64,000 nt of DNA from Paenibacillus wynnii (GTDB taxonomy: Bacteria; Bacillota; Bacilli; Paenibacillales; Paenibacillaceae), in assembly GCF_030812855.1 (NCBI RefSeq), contig NZ_JAUSTK010000017.1, positions 38,024-102,023 on the forward strand, read 5' to 3'. The notes below the pieces were generated by a model. It was not told the DNA's origin, did no database searches, and saw only the letters and a program-made list of their open reading frames with translations. Below are positions 52,312 to 60,895 of this stretch, piece by piece. Position numbers and translations under genes: made by a program. Position 1 is the stretch's first letter; every line of letters starts with the position of its first letter.

Positions 52312-53610
52312 ATGTCTAAAATTACATTTATCGGAGCAGGTAGTTCCATTTTTGCCAAAAACGTATTGGGTGATTGCATGGGAACCCCGGCCCTTCAGGG
52401 CTTTGAACTGGCTCTGTATGATATTGATCTTCAGCGTCTTTCAGATTCGGAAAATATGCTCAATAATATTAAAAGAAGCACTGGCAGCACCTGTACAATA
52501 AAGGCCTACTCTGACCGTAAGGAAGCATTACGGGGCGCTAAGTATGTTATTAACGCGATTCAGGTTGGCGGATACGATCCTTGCACAATTACTGATTTTG
52601 AAATCCCGAAGAAATATGGCTTGCGTCAAACGATTGCAGATACGGTCGGTATAGGAGGGATTTTTCGTAACCTTCGGACGATTCCGGTCATGCTTGATTT
52701 TGCAGCTGATATTAGAGAGGTATGCCCGGATGCGCTCTTCCTGAACTATACTAATCCAATGGCTGTTTTAACGAATGTAATGAATACCTACGGCGGTATT
52801 AAGACTATTGGGTTATGTCATAGTGTTCAGCAATGTATCCCTAATTTATTTGACCATCTTGGAATAGATCAGACAGGTGTGCAAGCCAAGATCGCCGGCA
52901 TTAACCACATGGCATGGTTGCTTGAGGTAACTAAGGACGGCAAAGACTTGTATCCAGAAATCAAACGCCGGGCGAAGGAGAAGCAGCTGGAGCCTCACGG
53001 GGACATGGTTCGTTATGAAATGATGCTGAAGTTCGGTTACTATATTACCGAGTCTTCGGAGCATAATGCAGAATACCATCCCTACTTTATCAAACGGAAT
53101 TATCCAGAGCTTATCGAACGGTTCCAAATCCCCTTGGATGAATATCCGCGCCGTTGTGTAGAGCAAATTAGCGGTTGGGAGAAAATGCGTGATGAACTGG
53201 TCAGCAATAAGGTACTTGAACATAATCGCTCACATGAGTATGCCTCGTACATCTTAGAAGCCATTGAAACCAACGTACCCTTCAAGATTGGGGGCAATGT
53301 AATGAATACAGGATTAATCACGAATCTACCTAAAGAAGCCTGCGTCGAAGTACCGTGTCTTGTGGACAGTACCGGAGTGACTCCAACATATGTGGGTGAC
53401 CTGCCTCCTCAATGTGCGGCTCTCAACCGGACCAATATCAATACCCAACTTCTGACGATTGAAGCGGCTATGACGGGTAAGAAAGATCATATCTACCACG
53501 CAGCAATGCTTGATCCGCATACGGCAGCTGAGCTGTCCATGGATGATATTGTGAGTATGTGTGATGAACTGATTACTGCTCACGGGGATTGGCTGCCTAA
53601 GTTTAAGTAG
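52312..53610 (+). CDS. melA: alpha-galactosidase, GH4 family (MelA-like)
   Basis: 432 residues. NAD+-binding N-terminus FIGAGSSIFAKNVLGD, then LFLNYTNPMAVLTNVM, IGLCHSVQ (metal-binding Cys) and IAGINHMAWLL (metal-binding His), the set of GH4 enzymes, which use NAD+ and Mn2+ and act by oxidation-elimination rather than ordinary hydrolysis. The MelA-specific middle (HNAEYHPYFIKRNYPELIE) separates it from the phospho-glucosidases. AGGAGG precedes the ATG. Cytosolic; probably acts on melibiose or related sugars imported by a transporter such as the one just upstream. Confidence 0.93.
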   Translation: MSKITFIGAGSSIFAKNVLGDCMGTPALQGFELALYDIDLQRLSDSENMLNNIKRSTGSTCTIKAYSDRKEALRGAKYVINAIQVGGYDPCTITDFEIPKKYGLRQTIADTVGIGGIFRNLRTIPVMLDFAADIREVCPDALFLNYTNPMAVLTNVMNTYGGIKTIGLCHSVQQCIPNLFDHLGIDQTGVQAKIAGINHMAWLLEVTKDGKDLYPEIKRRAKEKQLEPHGDMVRYEMMLKFGYYITESSEHNAEYHPYFIKRNYPELIERFQIPLDEYPRRCVEQISGWEKMRDELVSNKVLEHNRSHEYASYILEAIETNVPFKIGGNVMNTGLITNLPKEACVEVPCLVDSTGVTPTYVGDLPPQCAALNRTNINTQLLTIEAAMTGKKDHIYHAAMLDPHTAAELSMDDIVSMCDELITAHGDWLPKFK

Positions 53611-53686
53611 GTTGTAGGTTATCTTTCCTATGTGTAAATTGTATGATATGGTTTAGGTAACACACATAGAGAAATGGAGTGTATCA

Positions 53687-53935
53687 ATGAGTAAAGACAG
53701 AGTTTGGAATAAAGGGAAGCACAACGGCCGCGGTTTAGCAGGGGTAAATAAAAAACCAGGAAGTTCAATAGAAAGCAGCGATCCTGAAGCTATAGAAGCT
53801 GAGCTTGTGGACAGTAACGCCGGAAATACCGGCAATCCGATTCATAGTGTTCAACGTATGAATCGTGAAAATTGGGTAGTCAGACCTTCCAGAGTTATTC
53901 CGAAAAAAACAAATAAAGATCCAAATGAATCTTGA
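53687..53935 (+). CDS. small hydrophilic hypothetical protein
   Basis: 82 residues, Asn/Gly/Lys-rich, no hydrophobic segment (RVWNKGKHNGRGLAGVNKKP, then IHSVQRMNRENWVVRPSRVI). GGAG precedes the ATG and a terminator follows, which supports a real gene. I do not recognise it. Composition resembles small spore-matrix or stress proteins, but there is no diagnostic motif. Confidence 0.6.
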   Translation: MSKDRVWNKGKHNGRGLAGVNKKPGSSIESSDPEAIEAELVDSNAGNTGNPIHSVQRMNRENWVVRPSRVIPKKTNKDPNES

Positions 53936-53947
53936 TTTAAAATGATT

Positions 53948-53981
53948 AACGGCTCTTTCGCTTTGGCGAAAAGTCGTTTTT
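53948..53981 (+). terminator. terminator after the small hydrophilic gene
   Basis: TTTCGC (53956-53961) pairs with GCGAAA (53966-53971), extended by AACGGCT/AGTCGTT, with a T-run. Confidence 0.78.
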
Positions 53982-54090
53982 ATGTTAACCGCTGCACTCT
54001 TTCTATTGACCTCTGCTAGCAAAGCTGTTGTAGCTTTGGAATAAAGTTTGATCAAAAATATCCTACAAACCTATATTTTAAAATAAATAA

Positions 54091-54140
54091 AAAGAATCTA
54101 TTTTGAAAAAAAGATTGATCAAAATGGATTCTTTTCTTTT
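54091..54140. terminator. AT-rich terminator-like hairpin
   Basis: A 16-bp stem with one mismatch (54091-54106 with 54119-54134, core AAAGAATC/GATTCTTT) followed by TCTTTTT. The rest of the 53982-54352 spacer is AT-rich and carries TTGATCA-centred motifs near 54049, 54115 and 54169, with no gene. Confidence 0.55.
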
Positions 54141-54352
54141 TGAATGAACATTCCGTTTTATAAAAAAGATTGATCATTTTCTACTTGTGTTGCTCCATAA
54201 TCGCGCCCGATTCTGAAATAAGTGTATGTCATAATAAAGAACATATAGAGCTTCGTCAGTTGTTAATAAACGCATTCCAAATTATCTTAGCATCATATTT
54301 ATACTTTCCTTTTTTTCTAAAAGCTATCAGCTCTAATATTCCATAATGTGTA

Positions 54353-54907
54353 TTAATCTGGGTAATATATTGTCATACTCAGACGAGTTAATACTTCCCC
54401 AGAATTATAGTATGTGTGAGGTCTATCAGCCTTAAATCTTATTGAATCGCCGTTTTTTAAATTATACTTACATTCGTTCACTGTAACAGTGATTTCTCCA
54501 TCAAAAACAGTAATAAATTCCTCAGCCCCCTCTCTATGTCCAACTGAACTTAAATGCCCTTCTGTATCAATTTCAACTGAATAAACTTCAAATCGTTTAT
54601 CTTCTTGAAAGGGAAATGCGGGGAATACCCTGTACCTTCCATTGTCTTCAGTTAATACTTGTATCTCACTTCGTAAAACAACTTTAGCATCAGGTTGAGG
54701 AACATTAATTAGAGAAGTAAAGGAGACCTTTAATCCATTAGCAATTTTCCAAATGGTTGTAATAGTTGGACTTGATTCTCCCCTTTCAATTTGTCCGATC
54801 ATAGCTTTACTGACACCACTTAGTTCAGAGACTTTCTCTAAACTAAGTTTCTCTTTCTCTCTGATAGTTTTTAAATTTCTTGCCAAAATCATTTGAATTT
54901 CTTCCAT
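54353..54907 (-). CDS. XRE-family regulator with cupin domain
   Basis: 184 residues; GAGGTGA 6 bases ahead of ATG 54907. N-terminal HTH (KTIREKEKLSLEKVSELSGV, then SKAMIGQIERGESSPTI) and a C-terminal cupin (SVGHREGAEEFITVFDGEIT, then YNLKNGDSIRFKADRPHTYYN) for a small ligand. Divergent from a LysE-type exporter, the usual partner. More AT-rich than the surroundings, suggesting later acquisition of the pair. Confidence 0.9.
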   Translation of the reverse strand: MEEIQMILARNLKTIREKEKLSLEKVSELSGVSKAMIGQIERGESSPTITTIWKIANGLKVSFTSLINVPQPDAKVVLRSEIQVLTEDNGRYRVFPAFPFQEDKRFEVYSVEIDTEGHLSSVGHREGAEEFITVFDGEITVTVNECKYNLKNGDSIRFKADRPHTYYNSGEVLTRLSMTIYYPD

Positions 54908-54930
54908 AAAATCACCTCTACTCTATTTAC

Positions 54931-54975
54931 AATATAACGTACATATCGTAAAATATAACGTAAATATGTTATATT
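54931..54975. promoter_or_regulatory. candidate operator between regulator and exporter
   Basis: AATATAACGTA recurs at 54931 and 54952, exactly 21 bp (two helical turns) apart. The second forms an 8-bp inverted repeat AATATAAC/GTTATATT (54952-54975). It lies in the divergent promoter region. Confidence 0.55.
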
Positions 54976-55025
54976 GTTCACTTTATACATTATAACAGAC
55001 AGAATATGAAAGGGGAGTTTTAACG

Positions 55026-55613
55026 GTGCCTTTATTTCCATTCTTGTTGTTTGTTTTTGTTAGCAGTTTTACTCCAGGTCCAAACAATTTTATGGCAATG
55101 TCATTTGCAAATAAATATGGATTTAAAAAAACAATTAATTTTTGTTTAGGAGTCGCCTTTGGATTTTTTGTTCTTGCATTATTGTGTAGTTTTTTTAACC
55201 TTTTGCTTATAAACCTCTTGCCAATGATAAAAACACCTTTAACCATTTTAGGTGTAGGTTATATGTTATATTTGGCTTTTAAAACAATTACCAGTAATGA
55301 CAATAATAATGAAAGAGATGACAGTAGTGATAAAAATCTTTTCCTAATAGGTGCATTGGTACAATTTATAAATCCAAAAGGTATTCTTTATGGCATTATG
55401 GTAGTATCAACCTTCATATTGCCTTATTATACTTCTTACTTTAGTTACTTTATTTTTTCACTTTTTTTAGGGATTGTTGGTTTATTGAGTGCATCAAGTT
55501 GGAGTTTATTTGGCTCTATTTTTCAAAATTTTTTAGCAAAGTATAGACAATTATTTAATATAATTATGGCATTGTTATTGGTATATAGTGCTATCTCAAT
55601 TGTTTTTCATTAA
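55026..55613 (+). CDS. LysE-family exporter
   Basis: 195 residues from GTG 55026 with GGGGAG ahead. Six predicted membrane helices. SSFTPGPNNFMAMSFANKYG in the first helix is the LysE/RhtB family signature, and LVQFINPKGILYGI matches the conserved central motif. Exports an amino acid or similar metabolite. Expected to be controlled by the divergent XRE-cupin regulator. Markedly AT-rich. Confidence 0.92.
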   Translation: MPLFPFLLFVFVSSFTPGPNNFMAMSFANKYGFKKTINFCLGVAFGFFVLALLCSFFNLLLINLLPMIKTPLTILGVGYMLYLAFKTITSNDNNNERDDSSDKNLFLIGALVQFINPKGILYGIMVVSTFILPYYTSYFSYFIFSLFLGIVGLLSASSWSLFGSIFQNFLAKYRQLFNIIMALLLVYSAISIVFH

Positions 55614-55640
55614 TAGAAGTTTATAAGTTAAACAAAATAA

Positions 55641-55688
55641 GGGTGCCACAAATTTAGTAGTTTGGACATTAAGCACCCTCCCCTTTTG
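55641..55688 (+). terminator. terminator of the LysE gene
   Basis: GGGTGC (55641-55646) pairs with GCACCC (55673-55678), with CCA/TGG and CAAA/TTTG pairs inside, followed by TCCCCTTTT. Confidence 0.6.
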
Positions 55689-55848
55689 ACTTGGTAGATT
55701 AACAATCCTGCAACGTTAACATAAGTATATTCCTTCATAATCTTCTATATATTAACATGAATATCCAATCTATTTTATGGAGTGTTATTCAAGAATATGG
55801 CCCGATTTCGGAACAAAAAAATCCTGCATAACAATATCAATACAGGAC

Positions 55849-55928
55849 TTTTAATCAAACTTTATTACAAATTATCAATCTTTTTTCGAAATTATCGAAC
55901 TTTTTTACAAATTATCAAACTTTATTTT
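55849..55928. repeat. 20-bp tandem repeat, four units
   Basis: Units at 55849, 55869, 55889 and 55909 share AAATTATC(A/G)A(A/T)CTTT(A/T)TT; the first is the most diverged. The exact 20-bp period is about two DNA turns and not a multiple of three, arguing against coding use. It lies in the gene-free stretch 55689-55987, ahead of msrA. Confidence 0.75.
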
Positions 55929-55987
55929 AAATCAACAGCTGTGTTAAATAGGATCATAGATGAAATGAGAGAGAGGACATAAATCCA

Positions 55988-56500
55988 ATGGAACAAGCTA
56001 TGTTTGCAGGGGGCTGCTTTTGGTGTATGGTTACACCGTTTGAGGATTTACCGGGAATTCATGAAATTGTATCTGGCTATACAGGTGGACAAACCGACAA
56101 TCCAACTTATGAAGAAGTGAAAACAGGAACTACTGGTCATTATGAGGTTGTACAAATCACCTATGATCCCGCACTTTTCTCCTATGAAAAGCTGCTTGAA
56201 TTATATTGGCCGCAAATTGATCCAACGGATGATGGGGGACAATTTCAGGATAGAGGGACTCAGTACCGTACTGCTATCTTTTACTACACGGAAGAGCAGC
56301 GATTGGCAGCACTTGCCACAAAGGCAGCAGTCACCATCAGTCGCAGATTCTTAAGCCCTATCGTGACGGAAATTCTTCCGGCGTCAACCTTTTACCGTGC
56401 AGAAGAATATCATCAGGATTATCATAAAAAAAGTCCCAAGCACTACAAGGAAGATCGGGAACAGTCTGGTAGAGACGCTTTTTTAGAAAAAAATTGGTAA
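55988..56500 (+). CDS. msrA: peptide-methionine (S)-S-oxide reductase MsrA
   Basis: 170 residues. Catalytic GCFWC motif (nucleophile Cys10) right after the start (AMFAGGCFWCMVTPFED), then SGYTGG, PTYEEVKTGTTGHYEVVQI and DPTDDGGQFQDRGTQYRTAI, all standard MsrA. AEEYHQDYHKK closes the domain. Repairs oxidised methionine. It has no MsrB fusion. The ribosome site GAGAGAGG is about 10 bases ahead. Confidence 0.96.
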   Translation: MEQAMFAGGCFWCMVTPFEDLPGIHEIVSGYTGGQTDNPTYEEVKTGTTGHYEVVQITYDPALFSYEKLLELYWPQIDPTDDGGQFQDRGTQYRTAIFYYTEEQRLAALATKAAVTISRRFLSPIVTEILPASTFYRAEEYHQDYHKKSPKHYKEDREQSGRDAFLEKNW

Positions 56501-56507
56501 AGCATAT

Positions 56508-57218
56508 ATGAAGGGAGCAAACAGAGTAGTGAATCGATTAAAATATCTTTTATTTGATTTGGACGGTACCTTAACTGACCCTAAAGAGGGAATTACCAAA
56601 AGTGTGGAGTATGCCTTGAATAAATTTGGTGTTCAGGTAGAACATCTTGATCTGCTGATCCCATATATCGGGCCGCCCTTGTATGATTCTTTTATTCAGC
56701 TTAGTTCCTTCACTGAAGCCAATGCTCATCAAGCAGTGGGTTACTACCGTGAGCGATACCGCGAGTTAGGGATGTTCGAGAACAAAGTCATAGAGGGCAT
56801 ACCGCAATTACTTGAGAATCTGCAAAATCAGGGATATCTTATGTATGTTGCTACTTCAAAACCAACGGTTTTTGCGGAGCAGATAATGAAGCATTACAAG
56901 CTGGATTCTTATTTCCAACATATTGCAGGAAGTAATCTGGATGGAACACGTTCCAAGAAACAAGAGGTAATTCAGTACGTACTGGACCATAACAATATTC
57001 TTCCTGAACAGGCGCTAATGGTTGGTGATCGGGAGCATGATATTATTGGAGCTAAAGCTTGTGGTGTTGAATCAATTGGCGTAACCTTCGGTTATGGTTC
57101 GGAAAGTGAGTTGAACAACGCCGGGGCTGATCAAATTGCGGATCAAGTTGAGGATATTGGAGTCATTATCTCCCAAATTCAAAGGCAAGACCATTTCGGG
57201 AGGTCTTTCCTTGTCTGA
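56508..57218 (+). CDS. HAD-family phosphatase (Gph/phosphoglycolate phosphatase-like)
   Basis: 236 residues from ATG 56508, seven bases after msrA; GTG 56529, with GGGAG ahead of it, is a plausible alternative start. HAD motifs: [11 protein letters not shown] (motif I, nucleophile Asp), YVATSKPT (motif II), Lys in SKKQEVI, and [19 protein letters not shown] (motif III). The alpha-helical cap fits the phosphoglycolate phosphatase/PpaX group. Overlaps the pentapeptide gene by eight bases. Confidence 0.88.
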   Translation: MKGANRVVNRLKYLLFDLDGTLTDPKEGITKSVEYALNKFGVQVEHLDLLIPYIGPPLYDSFIQLSSFTEANAHQAVGYYRERYRELGMFENKVIEGIPQLLENLQNQGYLMYVATSKPTVFAEQIMKHYKLDSYFQHIAGSNLDGTRSKKQEVIQYVLDHNNILPEQALMVGDREHDIIGAKACGVESIGVTFGYGSESELNNAGADQIADQVEDIGVIISQIQRQDHFGRSFLV

Positions 57219-58092
57219 GAACCACGAATACGAGTATTCACAGTCATCATACGAGACTAGCCTTCTAAGTTTACAAGGGGATTGCGAGAACTGCTTCGGC
57301 TTGTGTTGTGCCGCCTTGCCTTTCGCATCATCAGCAGACTTCGCAATGGACAAGGATGCTGATCAGCCTTGCCACAACATGCAATCGGACTTTCGATGCG
57401 GCATACACACATCCTTAAGAGAGCGTGGTTTTCGAGGTTGTACGGTATATGACTGTTTTGGGGCGGGTCAAAAGGTTTCCAATGTCACTTATGGCGGACG
57501 TGACTGGCGTCAAGTCCCTAAGTCTGCTAAGCAAATGTTCGAGGTATTCCGCATCATGCGTCAGCTGCATGAACTGCTTAGGTATTTGACAGAAGCGTTA
57601 ACGCTGCCTGCTGCCCGCCCAATTCATAGAGAGCTTAGCTCTGTACTAGAGGATACGGAACGGCTTACTCAGCTTAGTCATGATGATATCCTTGGTTTAG
57701 ACGTGGTTGCTCATCGGGCAGAAGTGAACACACTGCTCCTGCGCACAAGCGAGTTGGTTCGAGAGGAGGCCTTACGAGAGCAGAAAAAATCCAAAAGCCG
57801 CGCGAAAAAGAGCTACGGCCGTGGTGCGGATCTTATCGGAGCCAAGCTCAAGGGAGCTGACTTGAGAGGCGTCAACCTGCGGGGGGCTTTCCTTATTGCC
57901 GCTGACCTCAGAGGCGCTGACCTGAGAGTGGCTGATCTCATTGGTGCTGACTTCCGTGACGCTGACCTGCGAGGGGCCAATCTCTCCGGGAGCATCTTTC
58001 TTACTCAGCCTCAGCTCAATTCAGCCAAGGGTGATGCTACTACTATAGTGCCCTCGTCGCTCCAACATCCGTCTCACTGGATGATTCTCTAA
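57211..58092 (+). CDS. Cys-rich plus pentapeptide-repeat protein
   Basis: 293 residues from TTG 57211, chosen because GGGAGG (57198-57203) lies 7 bases ahead; the frame opens earlier inside the HAD gene. The N-terminal part has eight Cys ([31 protein letters not shown]), suggesting a metal or Fe-S site. After a helical middle and a basic stretch, the C-terminus holds about nine pentapeptides of the A(D/N)LxG type (about 210-265), which form a right-handed quadrilateral helix. Similar two-part proteins occur in actinobacteria. Function unknown. The last about 30 residues are unrelated. Confidence 0.82.
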   Translation: MSENHEYEYSQSSYETSLLSLQGDCENCFGLCCAALPFASSADFAMDKDADQPCHNMQSDFRCGIHTSLRERGFRGCTVYDCFGAGQKVSNVTYGGRDWRQVPKSAKQMFEVFRIMRQLHELLRYLTEALTLPAARPIHRELSSVLEDTERLTQLSHDDILGLDVVAHRAEVNTLLLRTSELVREEALREQKKSKSRAKKSYGRGADLIGAKLKGADLRGVNLRGAFLIAADLRGADLRVADLIGADFRDADLRGANLSGSIFLTQPQLNSAKGDATTIVPSSLQHPSHWMIL

Positions 58093-58136
58093 ATCAAACC
58101 AATAATTTAAATATAATCATTCTGAGGAGGGTAACA

Positions 58137-58448
58137 ATGAGTAGCCCCTTTATCAAACACATGGTCATTTTTAATTTAAAGCATGAGCTAGGATCAGCGG
58201 AAGCCGAGCGGTTTCTTCAGGAAAGTAAATCGGTTCTCGTAACTATACCTGTTGTCCGTAACTTCGAGGTCCTGCGCCAGATGAGTGTAAAGAACGATTA
58301 TGATTATGGATTTAGCATGGAATTTGCCAGCCTTGCTGATTATGACATATATAATAATCACCCTTTGCATGTAGAGTATGTACAGGCTCGTTGGGTCGTA
58401 GAGGTAGAGCGTTTCCTAGAGATCGATTTCCAAGAGATGGATGTATAA
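58137..58448 (+). CDS. Dabb-family stress-responsive alpha/beta-barrel protein
   Basis: 103 residues forming one dimeric alpha/beta-barrel unit: HMVIFNLKHELGSAEAERFL, VRNFEVLRQMS, YDYGFSMEFASLADYDIYNN and HPLHVEYVQ, the conserved pattern of the Dabb family. GAGGAGG precedes the ATG. Often stress-induced; enzymatic role unclear. Confidence 0.9.
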   Translation: MSSPFIKHMVIFNLKHELGSAEAERFLQESKSVLVTIPVVRNFEVLRQMSVKNDYDYGFSMEFASLADYDIYNNHPLHVEYVQARWVVEVERFLEIDFQEMDV

Positions 58449-58466
58449 TTGCATTTTGAAAGTAGA

Positions 58467-58514
58467 AGAGGTGTGGGCATTTAGCTAATTCTTCAAGCTG
58501 CCCCACCTCTTTAT
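58467..58514. terminator. bidirectional terminator
   Basis: AGAGGTGTGGGCA (58467-58479) pairs with TGCCCCACCTCT (58499-58510) with one bulge. It lies between the convergent Dabb and nucleotidyltransferase genes. Confidence 0.8.
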
Positions 58515-58520
58515 TGTCTC

Positions 58521-59843
58521 TCATCCCGAGTAAATCGCTTCATTTATGCTCCCATTACCCATCCGAACCTCAATCCATTCCATAGCTGTAAACGCCCGGA
58601 TTTCATGGATTACACCTTTGGCAACTGTGAAAATATCTCCAACCCTTGCTGGATGAACTAAACCATCCAAAATCAATTCTCCACTCCCGGCTACAACTGT
58701 CCATATTTTATTGGAATATTTGCTGCAAAGCTCTTGCGTTTTGTGATTGGGTAGTATGGTTAATTTAAGCGTAACAATAATATCTTCATCGTTATCCGTT
58801 GTATCCAGAATACAATAACTTCCCCATTGAGTTTCTCCATATACAGGGGTCATCGAATGACTGCCTATTATTTCTTTAATCCCGTTTGCTTGAACCTTAT
58901 TAGCAATAAGAACCCCATCTGGACTTGCTATGGCAACAATATTGGATACTCCGATGACGTACAGCGGAACGTCCAATTCGTTAATAATATGGGTATTGAT
59001 TGTTTCTCCCAATGTCCCACCCTTACCTACAATCGGATCCCGCAGCTGTTCTGTTAAGGTATCCCAACTACCGAGATCGCGCCAATCTCCTTCATGTCGG
59101 ATAACTGCCAACTTTCCTGTACGTTCCACAACCTCCTTATCAAAGCTGCGAATTGGCAAATGGGGGTATAGAGCTACAAATTCATCAAAGTCTACGGGCA
59201 GTCCAATTTGCTTCAAGTAGGACAGCATAAATTGAAGGGAGAATGCAAACACCCCGCAGTTCCATAAGGCATTTTGTTGAATCAGAAGTTTAGCCCGTGC
59301 AGAATCAGGTTTTTCTTCAAACCGGTTCACCGATGTATATTCCATGGAAGCAGCATCGCCGGGCAGGATATACCCATACTGATCCGATGGATAGGTGGGT
59401 CTTGTCCCAAGCAGCACGATATCTGCCTGAGAAGCTTTTAGAACTTCGGGGAAAGTATGGAAATGTCCAAAAAAGTTATCGTCCGCAAACATATCCGCAG
59501 GTGCTACGCAAATCGTATCGTTAAGCTTCGCTTTCCCCGTGGAGTGAAGATGAAGGGACCCAAGAGCGGCTGCAGTAAAAGTACCTCGTTTCCATGGCTC
59601 CCCAATCACCGGATAACAATCCTTCGTATATCTTTTGGTTAGACCCGTCTGATCCTGATGAGTGATGAATAAAGCGGATTCACCGAGACCTTGCCCAGAC
59701 AGCTGACGACATACCCGTCCAATCATGGATTCAAGCCCACCGTCCGGTGCGGGAAGCAACTCCAGAAACATTTTAGATCGAATAGGATTTGATAACGGCC
59801 ACAAGCGCTGTCCGGAACCGCCGCACAGTAATAAGGTATGCAC
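58521..59843 (-). CDS. manC: mannose-1-phosphate guanylyltransferase-like protein with cupin
   Basis: 440 residues from GTG 59843, preferred over ATG 59852 because AAGGAGG directly abuts that ATG. The nucleotidyltransferase domain has LLLCGGSGQRLWPLS (GDP-binding loop), PKMF-like RSKMFLEL, VAPADMFADD, NRFEEKPD, WNCGVFAF and GDWRDLGSWDTL. The C-terminal cupin (about 330-440, NHKTQELCSKYSNKIWTVVA and GDIFTVAKGVIHEI) resembles ManC/type II PMI. It supplies a GDP-sugar, probably GDP-mannose. The symbol rests on family resemblance. Cotranscribed with the glycosyltransferase just upstream. Confidence 0.82.
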   Translation of the reverse strand: MHTLLLCGGSGQRLWPLSNPIRSKMFLELLPAPDGGLESMIGRVCRQLSGQGLGESALFITHQDQTGLTKRYTKDCYPVIGEPWKRGTFTAAALGSLHLHSTGKAKLNDTICVAPADMFADDNFFGHFHTFPEVLKASQADIVLLGTRPTYPSDQYGYILPGDAASMEYTSVNRFEEKPDSARAKLLIQQNALWNCGVFAFSLQFMLSYLKQIGLPVDFDEFVALYPHLPIRSFDKEVVERTGKLAVIRHEGDWRDLGSWDTLTEQLRDPIVGKGGTLGETINTHIINELDVPLYVIGVSNIVAIASPDGVLIANKVQANGIKEIIGSHSMTPVYGETQWGSYCILDTTDNDEDIIVTLKLTILPNHKTQELCSKYSNKIWTVVAGSGELILDGLVHPARVGDIFTVAKGVIHEIRAFTAMEWIEVRMGNGSINEAIYSG

Positions 59844-59857
59844 GGATATCATCCTCC

Positions 59858-60673
59858 TTAGGGTCTTGATATACGGGTGTAACCCTTACGCTGATGAAAG
59901 GAAAGAGAGCGGTATGTCTTTGACAACTTAGTGGTCTTATCCTTACTTAAGGATGAAGCAGAGGTTTTAAGGGATTTATTTTGCGCGTTTTTTAGAATAA
60001 CACCTGAAGGTTTCTCGCTGTATATATAGTTGGCATACGTTTCGAATTCTGAGAATCCAAATTGTTGTTTCTTATTAATGCTGCGGATAATCGCGGTATA
60101 CCAGGGAAGTCCGTGCTTGGATTCTATTTTACGTTTTAATTGAGCCAGCTTATTTCTCTCAAACAACATGTAATGCGTGACAAAGGATCTGGGGGAAGGG
60201 GCTTTGGTGCCCAATAATTTGCGATAGGTGCGAAAATACTCGGGCTGACTCCAATTTCTACAGTAGAAAATTGACTTCCCGTTCGAACGGAATCGATGCG
60301 GCCGAATCAGAATTGTATCTGCGTCAATCACAAGAAAATATTTCTCCCGGCATAGATTATCCCCATTCATTTTAAGCAGCTGCTGGTAAAGCCATCCTGA
60401 ACGGTTCCATCGGGTCGAGGAATAATGAATATCTTTTTTGGTAAAGGGCAGGAGGGTCGTTTCATCGACAAAGGTACATCCTTTTCGGGAGCAAAGATTC
60501 TTTATTCTGCTGTTATTGGGAGAAACAATGTAAATTTTACTGATTGGATGTTTAACATAACGGCGAAGACTATCAATTACAAAAGGCAATGTGGCTAAGT
60601 CCTTTTCGATTGCGGGGATTAGGACATCAATGGCGGGGCTGCCAGGCGCGTTGCCTAAGAAGGTAGCTGACAT
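59858..60673 (-). CDS. DUF6492-type glycosyltransferase
   Basis: 271 residues. AIDVLIPAIEKDLATLPFVI at the N-terminus and YFLVIDADTILIRP (the DxD metal site) mark a GT-A-type fold. FGFSEFETYANYIY matches the DUF6492 family, often encoded in polysaccharide or teichoic-type clusters. A basic Lys/Ser-rich tail of about 45 residues follows. First gene of the pair, 14 bases upstream of manC. Acceptor unknown. The ATP-grasp gene is divergent, and together they may act on a spore surface layer. Confidence 0.75.
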   Translation of the reverse strand: MSATFLGNAPGSPAIDVLIPAIEKDLATLPFVIDSLRRYVKHPISKIYIVSPNNSRIKNLCSRKGCTFVDETTLLPFTKKDIHYSSTRWNRSGWLYQQLLKMNGDNLCREKYFLVIDADTILIRPHRFRSNGKSIFYCRNWSQPEYFRTYRKLLGTKAPSPRSFVTHYMLFERNKLAQLKRKIESKHGLPWYTAIIRSINKKQQFGFSEFETYANYIYSEKPSGVILKNAQNKSLKTSASSLSKDKTTKLSKTYRSLSFHQRKGYTRISRP

Positions 60674-60895
60674 ATATACTCATCTCCAAGCACAAATTCG
60701 CATTATGCGTCTGCACTAAGTTATGTGGATTCATTGGCTTATGTACGGGCGAAGGTTACCGGAAAATATATCTTATTAAGCAGGGCATATGTTTTACTCT
60801 TCTGTTCGTAAATTTGCATAGGATGCAGTGACGTTTGGAAATTTGCAAGGTGCTATTGGCAGTAGTGCATCCTATCGGGACAGGAGAGTGCAGGT

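Noticed and set aside
55849..55928. CRISPR array
   Set aside because: Units abut directly with no spacers and there are no cas genes.
55782..55982. 66-codon open frame over the tandem repeat
   Set aside because: The 20-bp period is not a multiple of three, there is no ribosome site and composition is low-complexity.
57813..57995. Reverse-strand repeat-like open frame under the pentapeptide repeats
   Set aside because: It is the mirror of the + strand A(D/N)LxG repeats and has no ribosome site.
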